Shown here: positions 44,462 through 53,913 of the stretch, piece after piece | How the letters are laid out: every line of letters starts with the position of its first letter | How positions within the stretch are numbered: position 1 is the first letter of the stretch | DNA from: Lysinibacillus sphaericus | GTDB taxonomy: Bacteria; Bacillota; Bacilli; Bacillales_A; Planococcaceae | Direction: 5' to 3' | NCBI RefSeq assembly: GCF_001629735.1 | Contig: NZ_CP015224.1 | Location: 3,472,001-3,536,000 of the forward strand | DNA length: 64,000 bases | The notes under the pieces: generated by a model | The model's database searches: none | What the model saw: only the letters and a program-made list of their open reading frames with translations | Told to the model about the DNA's origin: nothing | Program-made: the position numbers and the translations under genes

Positions 44462-44976
44462 TTATTCCTGGATATCAACAATCAACGTATCAGAGTGTTT
44501 TCCATTTGTATCAGTAAAACAGCCCTTTTCCAAGACTAGGAATTTTTACGCTTAAAGGGCTATGAGCATCTGCTTCGTTTGCTGGCCCGCTAAGACCTGT
44601 GCTCCATCCGCCAACTAAAATAGACTGGTTAGTTTTAGAATCTCTATAGTATCCTACAACTGTTAACTCTGTATTACCATTTCCTTCAATTCTTCAAAGA
44701 TGCCACATCCATTTTGTGGGCTCATACTTTGCATACTAGCACCAATAACACCCGATTTATTGGCATTACCTATAATGGCTCTATCACCAAATTCACTGCT
44801 TTTTCATTCCAATTAATAGCTGCAAAATCACTTATTTGCAAAAAATCTGGGGCATTCTCTGTTATTACAATTTTACCTATATTTGTATAACTACTACCAC
44901 TAACAGCATCATACATATAAGGACAAATCTTCTCACGACAACCCCCATCCCCTAAAAAAATTCTTTTTACCCTCAA
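44462..44976 (-). pseudogene. Decayed gene of unknown function
   Basis: Three or more frameshifts break a reading frame that can be followed on the minus strand: YMYDAVSGSSYTNIGKIVIT, then GNANKSGVIGASMQSMSPQN, then TVVGYYRDSKTNQSILVGGW, then GKGCFTDTNGKHSDTLIVD to a stop at 44462. Codon composition is protein-like in each piece. No family recognised and no matching intact copy seen in the window. The remainder of 44425-45069 holds only the BCCT terminator. Confidence 0.55.
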
Positions 44977-45028
44977 TTATTACAGACAATTCCGTTCATT
45001 AAAATACCAAATAGCAATAACACAAAAA

Positions 45029-45062
45029 GAAACTGTATTACTCATCAAAGAATAATACAGCT
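45029..45062 (-). terminator. Terminator of the BCCT gene
   Basis: CTGTATTA pairs with TAATACAG across a 12-base loop, followed by TTTCTTTTT on the minus strand. Confidence 0.78.
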
Positions 45063-45069
45063 TATCACC

Positions 45070-46638
45070 TTATTTTTTTTCTTTGGCTTTTGCTTCTTTT
45101 TCAAGATGCTTCCTTGCTATCTTCAATCGTTGAATGTCTTTTTTCTTCAGAGGAACAATCTCTTCCTTCATCATTTTAATATAAGAAATCATTAACAACA
45201 GTAATAGGACTGTAAACGGTAACGCGGCAATTAATGAGGCTGTTTGTAGTGCATCCAGCCCACCTGTATACAATAAAACACCTGATATAGAGGCCATCAA
45301 TATACCCCATACTAACTTGGATAGTACTGTCGGGTTTAAAGACCCCCTTGTCGTCATACTCGCCATAATGAAAGTAGCTGAATCGGCTGATGTAATTAAG
45401 AAAATGAAAATGAGCAAAATTCCAATAAAAGAAGCTATCATTGAAAGAGGTAAATACTCTAGCATTTGAAACAAGGCCACTGTTACGTCGTTATGAACGG
45501 TTTGCGCAATTTCAGCTTCTTTATGCAGGTCGAACCACATGGCAGTTCCTCCAAAAACAGCAATCCAAAAACAAGCAATAAGAGGAGGAATAATTAATAC
45601 GCCAACAATGAATTCTCGAATCGTTCTTCCTTTAGATACACGGGCAATAAAAGAACCAACAAAGGGCGACCATGCTATCGCCCACGCCCAATAAAAGATC
45701 GTCCAATCCTTCACCCAAGTCCCCCCGATATACGGTTGCATCCTTAAGCTGTATTGAATGAAGTTTGAAATATAATCCCCTATTGCTAGTGTAAAGGTTT
45801 CCATAATAAAAACTGTTGGGCCAGTTATAAAGACAAATAGCAGTAAAACAATCGCTAGCATCATATTGACATTACTTAGGATTTTCATTCCCCTTTGAAG
45901 GCCCGTAGTGGCAGAGAACATATAGCCAATAAACATGATAAGAATAATGGCTACCTGTATGAGAAATGTATTAGGTAAACCAAAGACAAAGCTTAAACCT
46001 CCGTTTGTTTGGAGCACGCCCAAGCCAATAGAAGTAGCTACCCCCATAACTGTAGCAATAACCGCTAAAATATCAATTGTGCCCTTCACGACTCGATTTG
46101 TCCCCGTTACAGGCTCTAAAGCGGTAGAGATGAGCATATTTCTTTTTTTGTTAAATTGCACATAAGCCATGACAAGCCCCAATATAGCATAAACAGACCA
46201 TTGGCTGATTCCCCAATGAAAGAAAGAATAACCCATTGCCAGTCGCGCTGCATCTGTCGTTAGAGGTGTTGTGTCACTAAAGGGCGGTGAAAAGTAATGA
46301 CTCATTGGTTCAGCTACTCCCCAAAAGACTAATCCAACCCCTAGACCTGCAGAAAAGAGCATAGAAATCCATGTGAGAAAGCTAAATTCTGGTCGACCAT
46401 CTTCTGCTCCTAACCGAATAGTGCCATATTTACTAATCGCCAAGCCAAATAGAAAAACCACGATTATAAAGACCGCCATTAAGTAAAACCAACCAAAAAA
46501 ATCCGTCGTCATATGAAAGACGCTGTTCGCACCATTCTTAAACTGTTCCGGTATTATTGCCCCAATAATTACTAAAAATAAAATGGCTCCACTAGAAATA
46601 ATAAATACTGGGTTGATTAAATTTTTAATTTTTTGCAT
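45070..46638 (-). CDS. BCCT-family betaine/choline/carnitine transporter (OpuD-like)
   Basis: A 522-residue, twelve-helix transporter with GLGVGLVFWGVAEPMSHY, HWGISQWSVY and WAWAIAWSPFVGSFIARVSKGRTIREF, the family signature around the aromatic substrate box. The C-terminal tail is rich in Lys and Glu (KIARKHLEKEAKAKEKK), as in osmosensing members. OpuD of B. subtilis takes up glycine betaine using Na+. Substrate here is inferred. GGAGG precedes the ATG. Confidence 0.93.
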   Translation of the reverse strand: MQKIKNLINPVFIISSGAILFLVIIGAIIPEQFKNGANSVFHMTTDFFGWFYLMAVFIIVVFLFGLAISKYGTIRLGAEDGRPEFSFLTWISMLFSAGLGVGLVFWGVAEPMSHYFSPPFSDTTPLTTDAARLAMGYSFFHWGISQWSVYAILGLVMAYVQFNKKRNMLISTALEPVTGTNRVVKGTIDILAVIATVMGVATSIGLGVLQTNGGLSFVFGLPNTFLIQVAIILIMFIGYMFSATTGLQRGMKILSNVNMMLAIVLLLFVFITGPTVFIMETFTLAIGDYISNFIQYSLRMQPYIGGTWVKDWTIFYWAWAIAWSPFVGSFIARVSKGRTIREFIVGVLIIPPLIACFWIAVFGGTAMWFDLHKEAEIAQTVHNDVTVALFQMLEYLPLSMIASFIGILLIFIFLITSADSATFIMASMTTRGSLNPTVLSKLVWGILMASISGVLLYTGGLDALQTASLIAALPFTVLLLLLMISYIKMMKEEIVPLKKKDIQRLKIARKHLEKEAKAKEKK

Positions 46639-46730
46639 ACAGCGCCTCCATTAATCCCAGACGTTTTACCAAATTTCCTTTATTATGAGTTTCCTTCAAG
46701 TATTTTATAAATCAAAACTTCTTGAAAATA

Positions 46731-46760
46731 AAAAACCGCACTACCAATAGATAATGCGGC
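46731..46760 (-). terminator. Terminator of the siderophore operon
   Basis: CCGCA pairs with TGCGG around a 14-base loop, followed by TTTTTT on the minus strand. Confidence 0.7.
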
Positions 46761-46766
46761 TATTGT

Positions 46767-47537
46767 TTATTCATTTGTAAAAGCAAAACGTATGGCTCTA
46801 CTCATAACTGTAGGCACAACAGATGCATGATTTTCGTTTAAAGCTTCATAAAAATCAACCTTCATTACTTTTTCAAGTATTGTTGCCATTTGTCGTGCAT
46901 CATCCACCATAAAGGTTTCCAGTTCACCAGCACTAATAAACAATGTTTCCTTCATAGCCTGATGCTCATTTAAAAATACTGAGGCACATGGGACTAATTC
47001 ATGCTCATTCCACCAGATGGAAGGACTGATAGCCAGGTAATGTTGAAAGCTTGTTGGATGGTGAAATAATTGCCAAAGCGTAAAATAACCAGCTAATGAG
47101 TGACCAAATATCGATTGCTGTGCTTTATTTACTGGATAGTTGGCTTCAATCATTGGCTTTAGTTCTTCTTCTAGGAATCGACTAAAGTTTACTGCCCCAC
47201 CAAGCTTTTCATGCCCTTTACCTTTAAATCTTGCGGGATAAATATACGTCTCTGCTGGTGCCGTAAAATCATAAAAACGTCGTTCACGCATATCTTCACC
47301 ATGCCCGATACCAACAACAATGGATGGTAAAATACCCGTTTTTGGCGCATTACGACTTTGCAATCGAACTGCTTCCTTAATAAGAGAAAAATAAGAAGAA
47401 CCATCCAATACATAGATGACCGGAAAGCCTTCCGTTGGCGCTTCCTCATTTGGTACATAAACGTTAATCCCATACGTATAGTCTGCCAATTTTGAAGTCA
47501 TTTGCTGTGTTGAGTAATCTATTTCTGTTGGATTCAT
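46767..47537 (-). CDS. Siderophore esterase, alpha/beta hydrolase (BesA/YbbA-like)
   Basis: The 256 residues form an alpha/beta hydrolase of the esterase D/Fes-BesA type: VIYVLDGSSYFSLI (oxyanion loop), FGHSLAGYFTLWQLF (nucleophile Ser), SPSIWW and a C-terminal ENHASVVP histidine. BesA opens the trilactone ring of ferri-bacillibactin inside the cell. It is the last gene of the operon; its ATG overlaps the ATPase stop by 4 bases. The arrangement parallels feuABC-ybbA. Confidence 0.88.
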   Translation of the reverse strand: MNPTEIDYSTQQMTSKLADYTYGINVYVPNEEAPTEGFPVIYVLDGSSYFSLIKEAVRLQSRNAPKTGILPSIVVGIGHGEDMRERRFYDFTAPAETYIYPARFKGKGHEKLGGAVNFSRFLEEELKPMIEANYPVNKAQQSIFGHSLAGYFTLWQLFHHPTSFQHYLAISPSIWWNEHELVPCASVFLNEHQAMKETLFISAGELETFMVDDARQMATILEKVMKVDFYEALNENHASVVPTVMSRAIRFAFTNE

Positions 47538-48334
47538 TTGTTTTCCTCCTTCAATATGTCATAGCCATAGCATACAGGTGTATTGGTTGCTGGATCTTCC
47601 ATAATACGTGCATCAATGTTAAAGACTTGACGCATCACCTCTGCGCTTAAGATTTCCTGTGGTGTTCCTGTTTGCATGATAACACCATTTCGCATGGCGA
47701 TCAGATGATCTGAATACCTAGCAGCATGGTTAATATCATGAAGAACCATGACGATTGTACATTGATGCTGTTCATTTAAATGTTTCACGATATCAAGTAC
47801 TTCCAATTGGTGGGCCATATCTAAATACGTAGTCGGCTCATCGAGCAACAAAATATTTGTTTCCTGTGCCAATGCCATAGCGAGCCATACACGTTGACGC
47901 TGACCCCCAGAAAGCTGTGCTAGCTCCCGATTTCGATATTCCACCGTGTTTGTGACCGTTAACGCCCACTCAATCATTTCTTCATCCTTATTTGTTAATC
48001 GATTGACATTGTTGCGGTGCGGATATCTGCCATAAGCAATAAGTTCCTCGACTTTTAATTGTCCCGGTGCAACGGGTGTTTGTGATAATATTGCTAGCTT
48101 CTGTGCAATATCCTTTGTCGACAGATTTTGCATATTTTGCTCCTGCAAGTATACCGTGCCCTGTTGCTTTTTCAAAATTCTTCCTATTGTTTTGAGAAGC
48201 GTTGATTTACCACAGCCATTCGGTCCGATAATCGTTGTGACCTTGCCCTCTTCAATCGTTAAATTTAACCCTTCAAACACTCGAACCTGCTCATAGCCTG
48301 AAGCCAAATTTTCCATTCTAAACGCTGTTTGCAC
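47534..48334 (-). CDS. Siderophore ABC transporter ATPase (FecE-like)
   Basis: This 266-residue ATPase has Walker A GPNGCGKST, the signature LSGGQRQRVWLAMALAQ, Walker B LLLDEPTTYLD and the H-loop MVLHDINHA. It energises the two permeases encoded upstream. Its start is a GTG at 48334 behind AGGAGG, 11 bases after the second permease. Confidence 0.94.
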   Translation of the reverse strand: MQTAFRMENLASGYEQVRVFEGLNLTIEEGKVTTIIGPNGCGKSTLLKTIGRILKKQQGTVYLQEQNMQNLSTKDIAQKLAILSQTPVAPGQLKVEELIAYGRYPHRNNVNRLTNKDEEMIEWALTVTNTVEYRNRELAQLSGGQRQRVWLAMALAQETNILLLDEPTTYLDMAHQLEVLDIVKHLNEQHQCTIVMVLHDINHAARYSDHLIAMRNGVIMQTGTPQEILSAEVMRQVFNIDARIMEDPATNTPVCYGYDILKEENK

Positions 48335-48345
48335 ACCATTTCCTC

Positions 48346-49377
48346 CTATGCCTTAGATTTCACTAGTAAATACAAGAAATATGGAATTCCTATAATCGAT
48401 ACTACTATTCCAACAGCCAGCTCAGACGGTGCGAATACCGTTTTGCCGATAAAGTCAGCTAGAATTAGCAAGCCTGCACCAATTAATGCACTTACTGGCA
48501 TGACATAGCGGTGCTGAATACCAACAAGCTGCTTGGCGATATGTGGTGCCATTAACCCAATAAAGCCAATACTTCCTGATACAGATACGCATGCGCTAAC
48601 TAGTCCTACACTGGCTAATAACAGCTTCATTTTCTCTTTTTCAACAGCAATTCCTAAACTTGTGATGTTATCCTCTTCCAGCTGAAAATAATCAAGTAAA
48701 TACGATTTTTTATGCACATAAATTCCTAAAATTACAAGCCAAGGTAACATAGTAAGAGCAAAAATCCAATTCGCATTGTAAATGGAACCTGCCATCCAAA
48801 TAGCTGCAGATTCAAAATCCTGCGCACTCATTTTTAGAGATAGAAACAATGATAAAGCGCCAAATCCACTGTTAATGGCAATCCCAGTTAATATTAATCG
48901 CTGCATATCGAGATGACCATTTTTCAAAGCAAACGTAAAAATTAATATAGCCGCAATTGTTCCACCGATAAAACCGAACAATGGCATCATTAAAATGGAT
49001 AGCCAGCTGTTCATATCTGCACTCACTAATTTTAATTGAAAGAAAAACATAAAAATTACGACCGCGGCACCAGCTCCAGCATTAATTCCTAATATCCCTG
49101 GATCTGCGAGCCCATTGCGCGTAATACCCTGTAATACAACCCCCGCCATTCCTAATCCAATACCAACGAGCCCAGCTATGACAATTCGTGGTAAGCGGAA
49201 TTCAAAAATAACAAGATCAAATTTTGGATTAGGTTCAATACGCAATAATGTTTTTATGACATCCATCACAGACATATCAAAAACACCATTTGTAATATGT
49301 AGATAACTTGCAACTAAAATCAAAAGTAAAAGCGTCGACATAGTCATTAAGAATACACTTGAGGTATGTTTACGCAC
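48346..49377 (-). CDS. Siderophore ABC transporter permease (FecCD family)
   Basis: The 343-residue protein has about ten membrane helices and the FecCD motifs GLVGIGLGMAGVVLQGITRNGLADPGILGINAGAG and VSGSIGFIGLMAPHIAKQLVG (coupling helix). GTG 49377 is chosen, six bases from GGAGGTG and overlapping the end of the first permease by 8 bases. Confidence 0.93.
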   Translation of the reverse strand: MRKHTSSVFLMTMSTLLLLILVASYLHITNGVFDMSVMDVIKTLLRIEPNPKFDLVIFEFRLPRIVIAGLVGIGLGMAGVVLQGITRNGLADPGILGINAGAGAAVVIFMFFFQLKLVSADMNSWLSILMMPLFGFIGGTIAAILIFTFALKNGHLDMQRLILTGIAINSGFGALSLFLSLKMSAQDFESAAIWMAGSIYNANWIFALTMLPWLVILGIYVHKKSYLLDYFQLEEDNITSLGIAVEKEKMKLLLASVGLVSACVSVSGSIGFIGLMAPHIAKQLVGIQHRYVMPVSALIGAGLLILADFIGKTVFAPSELAVGIVVSIIGIPYFLYLLVKSKA

Positions 49378-50377
49378 GTTTTTCACCTCCGTGCTTTCGA
49401 ACTAAATATAAGAAGAATGGCACACCAACTAATGCTGTTAAGACTCCTATTGGCGTTTCAAATGGATAATTAACAAAGCGGCTAAGGACATCACAAAGCG
49501 CCAAGAAAAAGGCACCAATAACCGCCGCACAAGGGATAATATAGCGATAATCTACTCCAACAAGAAAACGAGTAATATGCGGAATAACTAACCCTACAAA
49601 GGCTATTTTCCCAACGAGAGCAACTGCTGTCCCTGTCAAGCATACGACAGCTAGCATACTAATAATCCGTACGGCCTTTGTTTTTTGACCTAGTCCCATT
49701 GCAATATCCTCACCTAGCGAGGTAATCGTAATGGCCCTCGCGGATAGTAAGGCCAATAATAAACCAACTAATCCAAATGGAATAGAGAGCATCAACATAT
49801 CCATATCTACCATATGTACCTTAGTGTTATACCAAGCACTGACTGTTTGTGATACTTGAAAATACATCGCAATCGCTGTAGCTATACTACTTAAAAATGT
49901 CCCAATAACGGTTCCAATAATGGCTAGCCTTACTGGTGATAAACCATTCCGAATTAACGAGCCAAAGCCAAAAACAATGCCCGCACCCAGTGCAGAACCT
50001 AGCATTGACAATAAAATCATTTGATAATTAGGCAGTCCTGGGAAAAAGACAATGGCTAATGTTATAACAAATGCAGAGCCATCGTTGACACCCATCAATG
50101 AAGGAGATGCTAAATAATTTCGTGTAATTCCCTGCATAACTGCACCCGCAACTGCCAAAAAGGCTCCTACTAACAAGACTGCGCCTATTCTAGGAATACG
50201 TCCTGTCCGTATAATTTGATGATCAACATTAGAAGGATCGAATGCTGATATTGCTTGCCACACAGTGATTACACTAATATCCTTTGTTCCATACATAACA
50301 GAAACAAGCGCCACAAGGGCAATAAGGAGAGGAGATACTGCTAATATTGAAAATGACACTACGTTTGTTTTTTTCAA
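49370..50377 (-). CDS. Siderophore ABC transporter permease (FecCD family)
   Basis: The 335-residue membrane protein has LVGAFLAVAGAVMQGITRNYLASPSLMGVNDGSAF and VGKIAFVGLVIPHITRFLVGVDYR, the FecCD pattern. It pairs with the second permease as heterodimer. TTG start with AAAGGTG upstream. A strong hairpin lies between it and the binding-protein gene, setting a lower level for the permeases. Confidence 0.93.
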   Translation of the reverse strand: MKKTNVVSFSILAVSPLLIALVALVSVMYGTKDISVITVWQAISAFDPSNVDHQIIRTGRIPRIGAVLLVGAFLAVAGAVMQGITRNYLASPSLMGVNDGSAFVITLAIVFFPGLPNYQMILLSMLGSALGAGIVFGFGSLIRNGLSPVRLAIIGTVIGTFLSSIATAIAMYFQVSQTVSAWYNTKVHMVDMDMLMLSIPFGLVGLLLALLSARAITITSLGEDIAMGLGQKTKAVRIISMLAVVCLTGTAVALVGKIAFVGLVIPHITRFLVGVDYRYIIPCAAVIGAFFLALCDVLSRFVNYPFETPIGVLTALVGVPFFLYLVRKHGGEKRA

Positions 50378-50427
50378 CTTTCACACCTTTTTCTATACCA
50401 TTTTAGTATCCAAACTTCTACTGAACA

Positions 50428-50475
50428 AAAGGCCGGTAATAGCCTGGTGATATCACCAAACCTACTACCAGCCTG
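50428..50475 (-). terminator. Intra-operon terminator hairpin
   Basis: GGCTGGTAGTAG pairs with TATTACCGGCC and GGTGATATCACC forms the tip, followed by TTTTG on the minus strand. It would lower transcription of the permeases relative to the binding protein. Confidence 0.85.
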
Positions 50476-50481
50476 TGTATA

Positions 50482-51462
50482 CTATTTAAGTAATTTTTCA
50501 GCTGCTGCATCTAAGAATTTAACCTTAGACCAAGCCGTACCACCTTGTGCTAACGGGTCAATTGTATTGACATAAATTTCATTATTTTGTGATGCCTTTA
50601 AGCTAGTGAAAATTGGATTTTTTTGTAGCTCCTCTAACGCCTTAGGAGTATCCTTATTTTCGGATTCCTCAAATTGAAGGAAAATTGCATCTGGATTTAC
50701 TTGAGCTAATGTTTCTAGCGATAATTCTGCCTGCGCTTTAGCTGTCGTCACTACCTCTGGAACTGGAGCACCTAAATCCTCATACAAAACAGGATTTAAA
50801 TAAACACCAGCTGGATAAATGTACATTACACCACCGCGAACACGGATGATTAATACTTGTTTATCAGCTAATTGCTCCTTCGATTTAACCTGTGCATCAG
50901 CAACTTTTGCCTCATAGTCAGAAATGATTTTTTTAGCATCATCTTCTTTACCAGCTAGCTGTGCAAGCACTGTCAAATTTTCCTTCCAGTTTGTTGAAAT
51001 ATGTGAGTAAGGTATCATTGTTTGAATTTTGTTCAACTTTTCAGCCGTTTCTTTAGGGAATTTTGAAGTACCTACAATGACATCTGGATCCAAATTAAGA
51101 ATGGCCTCTGCATTTGGCTCCATTTTATTTCCTACCAGTGTAGCACCTTCAAAATCAGATGCTAGATATGCTGGCACTTTGCCACCTACTTCAAGTACAC
51201 CTACGGGCTTAATTCCAAGCATTGCAGCGTCTTCCATAGATTCAAGACTTGCAGCGACAATATTTTTCACTTCTACTGGAAGCTCATATTTCTCACCCAA
51301 GTACGTAATTGTCTGTGTCTTAGCTAGTTCTGTTTGTGATTCTGTTACACTTGTCTCCGTTGTATTATTTGTTGAAGTAGACTCCTCTGCCTTATCTGTT
51401 CCACATGCAGCTAATGATAGTGCTAAAAGTGCTGGTGCACACATTTTAAAATATTTATTCAT
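50482..51462 (-). CDS. Siderophore-binding lipoprotein
   Basis: A lipoprotein signal with lipobox LAAC (Cys20) leads a 326-residue Peripla_BP_2 protein: VKNIVAASLESMEDAAMLGIKPVGVLE in lobe 1 and QVNPDAIFLQFEESE in lobe 2. Closest in style to FeuA/YfiY-type ferric siderophore receptors. A double Fur box upstream and the FecCD/FecE genes downstream confirm iron uptake. TTAGGAGAG precedes the ATG. Confidence 0.92.
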   Translation of the reverse strand: MNKYFKMCAPALLALSLAACGTDKAEESTSTNNTTETSVTESQTELAKTQTITYLGEKYELPVEVKNIVAASLESMEDAAMLGIKPVGVLEVGGKVPAYLASDFEGATLVGNKMEPNAEAILNLDPDVIVGTSKFPKETAEKLNKIQTMIPYSHISTNWKENLTVLAQLAGKEDDAKKIISDYEAKVADAQVKSKEQLADKQVLIIRVRGGVMYIYPAGVYLNPVLYEDLGAPVPEVVTTAKAQAELSLETLAQVNPDAIFLQFEESENKDTPKALEELQKNPIFTSLKASQNNEIYVNTIDPLAQGGTAWSKVKFLDAAAEKLLK

Positions 51463-51490
51463 AGATATTCTCTCCTAACAAGCTCATATT

Positions 51491-51509
51491 GATAATGATA
51501 ATCATTTAC
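51491..51509. promoter_or_regulatory. Fur box
   Basis: GATAATGATAATCATTTAC matches the 19-base Fur consensus except near its end. It is about 30 bases upstream of the binding-protein ATG. Confidence 0.9.
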
Positions 51510-51531
51510 ATATGTATGTCAACATATAATT

Positions 51532-51550
51532 GATACTCATTATCATTTAC
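51532..51550. promoter_or_regulatory. Second Fur box
   Basis: GATACTCATTATCATTTAC is another Fur-like box 22 bases further upstream. Confidence 0.75.
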
Positions 51551-51629
51551 GGATACTATCCTAACAAAGTGAAAATAGATTGTGAATGGACGATTTCGAA
51601 AATGACATGGACTTTTGCCGATTTATGCC

Positions 51630-51658
51630 ATAAAAAAACTGCTCCTTTTTTATAAGAA
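51630..51658 (-). terminator. Terminator of the AraC gene
   Basis: ACTGTTTCTT pairs with AAGGAGCAGT through two G:T pairs, followed by seven T on the minus strand. Confidence 0.75.
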
Positions 51659-51666
51659 ACAGTCAT

Positions 51667-52497
51667 TCATACATATTTGGCTTCCTCTATTTTTAACTTG
51701 CGATAGGCTGAGGGAGATAAACCCGTACACTTTTTAAATACTCTACTAAAATAAAAACAATCTACATATCCAACACATTCTGCAATTTCAGCTACAGGGA
51801 TTCCACCATATTCTAGTAAGTCTTTCGCACGTCGTATACGGTATTCTGTTATATATTTGCTTGGATTCATACCTGTATGCTGCTCAAATAAATAGGCAAA
51901 ACGACGCCGTTCAATGTCAAATTCACTAGAAATATTTGATACCGAAATCTGCTCCGCATAGTGCTCATGTATATACTGTAAAGCCTGCTCCATTAATTCA
52001 TTGGCATTATCCAGAACCTTCACTTTTGCCGCTATAAGAATGTGTTCCAGCAAGTTCATGAATAATGTCTTGGACTTAAATACGGCCATATTACCTGGAA
52101 AGGAATAGCTTTCTACTAGCTGCTGTACCTGGGTAATAATTTGCGTATTATGTCCTGTTTTAATGAGAAAATGTTGTTCCACCAGTGGATATAATGCCGT
52201 CTCCTCCATAGGTAGATTATAGTGAACTACAGCATATTCCCAAACCTTCTGACTTGTTACGTTCACTTCAATTGGCATTTGAGGACCAGCATGCACTATT
52301 ACTCCTGGCTCCATCACATATGGCGTTCCATTCAAGCTAAAGATAGCACTTCCTGCAAGCGGCACAATAATTCCACATTTTTCTGGTGCAGTAGTTCTCC
52401 CTAAATCAACCTCTCCTGGCTCCATTCTTTTGGTAAAGACATCGGTAAACTTTACAGATGCCTGTGCAAAGTAATCTATTAAATACTTGATATCCAT
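51667..52497 (-). CDS. AraC-family regulator, probable siderophore-responsive activator
   Basis: The 276-residue protein has an N-terminal cupin sensor (GIIVPLAGSAIFSLNGTPYVMEPGVIVHAGP) and a C-terminal double helix-turn-helix (ISVSNISSEFDIERRRFAYLFEQHTGMNPSKYI and PVAEIAECVGYVDCFYFSRVFKKCTGLSPSAYRK). B. subtilis Btr, next to feuABC, has an additional siderophore-binding domain that is missing here. Its gene starts 10 bases after a DinB gene and lies directly upstream of the siderophore operon. Confidence 0.88.
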   Translation of the reverse strand: MDIKYLIDYFAQASVKFTDVFTKRMEPGEVDLGRTTAPEKCGIIVPLAGSAIFSLNGTPYVMEPGVIVHAGPQMPIEVNVTSQKVWEYAVVHYNLPMEETALYPLVEQHFLIKTGHNTQIITQVQQLVESYSFPGNMAVFKSKTLFMNLLEHILIAAKVKVLDNANELMEQALQYIHEHYAEQISVSNISSEFDIERRRFAYLFEQHTGMNPSKYITEYRIRRAKDLLEYGGIPVAEIAECVGYVDCFYFSRVFKKCTGLSPSAYRKLKIEEAKYV

Positions 52498-52507
52498 GTG
52501 CTAGCTC

Positions 52508-52972
52508 CTATACATGTAAAACACTCTGAATTTGTGAAAAATGATGTAAATCATGGTCAATTAATCCGCCAAAATAATCAGCCACCGTTATGTTAGACTG
52601 CCCAATATTGAACGACTGCTGCCATTGCTCATCTGTAAATTGCTGAATGGTTTGAAGCAATTGACGTCTTGTCAAAACAAATTCAATAATCGTTTTTTCT
52701 AACTGCTGTTCACGACTTTTCTCAGCTGCCCTCGTGTTCATATTCGTGACATCTGGTCCTTTAGGTAACGATGTATTAGTAAATAAATATGGTATTCGTT
52801 GTTCTAACACAAATTTATCCCAGGGTGTAAGATGCCCTATCACCTCTGCAACTGACCATTTTCCAGATTCAATTGGCATACGCCATTGCTCCTCAGTTAA
52901 ATTCCTCAAATTCTTTACCCAATGAAGAGAATGTTCATAGTGTTTAATAATCGACTTTTTGTCTCGCAGCAT
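52508..52972 (-). CDS. DinB superfamily protein
   Basis: The 154-residue protein has the DinB four-helix bundle pattern; the first metal histidine lies in VIGHLTPWDKF and a second pair in IDHDLHHFSQI. Members include thiol-dependent transferases and hydrolases. The stop of this gene overlaps the ribosome binding site of the AraC gene, so they are co-expressed. ATG 52972 is preferred over the longer frame to 53053, which lacks a ribosome binding site. Confidence 0.82.
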   Translation of the reverse strand: MLRDKKSIIKHYEHSLHWVKNLRNLTEEQWRMPIESGKWSVAEVIGHLTPWDKFVLEQRIPYLFTNTSLPKGPDVTNMNTRAAEKSREQQLEKTIIEFVLTRRQLLQTIQQFTDEQWQQSFNIGQSNITVADYFGGLIDHDLHHFSQIQSVLHV

Positions 52973-53121
52973 TGGATTTCGCCTCTTTCTTCCTTTGTAT
53001 GCAGCAATCTCCCTTAGTCTTCCAAAAGATAAATAATATTTATATGTACTCAAAAATAATATATTAGATTTATAAATTAAATACCTTTACCCTAAAGCTA
53101 TCCAAGTGAGGAGAGTAGCCT

Positions 53122-53913
53122 ATCAAAAAAATTTTATGGATATTGTTCCTTGTACTCCTTAGTTTCATGGCACATTATACAAAAATCTCTTTAACCCTCG
53201 TATGCATTGGTATAATAGCTGCCTTTATCGGTACACTTGCGGGAGGTGGAGGTCTTATGACGCTACCCGCTATGATGCTGGTCGGTATTCCCATTCAAAC
53301 TAGTATTGCTACAAATAAATTTTCGACCGGTATATCGGCTTTATCTAGCATTTTTTATTTACTGTATCATAAGGAGCTACATTTCAAAGTTATTTTAAAA
53401 TACATAGCTATTGCTGTTATAGGAGGAGCTGGTGGTGCACTTCTAGCCGTGTCACAATCCGAACAAAATATGAATGTTACAGCCTGTATCCTACTGATTT
53501 TTGCATTAGTTGTCACTTTAAAAAACAAGGCTTGGACTGACACTGTGAATCCTACAGAGCATACAACGTCCTCCCTTTGGCAGCCATTTTTTATCGCTAT
53601 GTATGATGGTGGGTTTGGTCCTGGTTCTTCAACTTTTAGTATTTTATATTATTGGCGTTGCCAACACACTTACATAAAGGCCGTACAGCTCACGCGTGCA
53701 CTGCTTTTTGGAAGTTGTACTGGAGCTTTTATTGTTTTTTATCAAACAGGCTTTATTCAATGGCATTATGCAATTGCCATGGCCTTAGGCTCCATTATAG
53801 GCTCTCAATTAGGCCTCCTTGTGCTACCACACATTCCAATAAAAGTAGCCAAACGACTACTAACTGTGATTATCTCGATGTTGATTATTCAGATGGTATG
53901 GGAAATTATTTAA
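53122..53913 (+). CDS. TauE/SafE family permease, start codon abnormal
   Basis: A seven-to-eight-helix TauE/SafE protein with FIGTLAGGGGLMTLPAMMLVGIP and YDGGFGPGSSTF. The best ribosome binding site (GAGGAGAG) points to codon ATC at 53122, which would give a normal membrane start (xKKILWILFLVLL). The first standard start in frame is TTG 53143, without a site. An in-frame TAG lies just upstream of 53122. So either ATC is used, TTG is used, or the ATG has mutated. It may export sulfite-like anions. Confidence 0.8.
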   Translation: MKKILWILFLVLLSFMAHYTKISLTLVCIGIIAAFIGTLAGGGGLMTLPAMMLVGIPIQTSIATNKFSTGISALSSIFYLLYHKELHFKVILKYIAIAVIGGAGGALLAVSQSEQNMNVTACILLIFALVVTLKNKAWTDTVNPTEHTTSSLWQPFFIAMYDGGFGPGSSTFSILYYWRCQHTYIKAVQLTRALLFGSCTGAFIVFYQTGFIQWHYAIAMALGSIIGSQLGLLVLPHIPIKVAKRLLTVIISMLIIQMVWEII

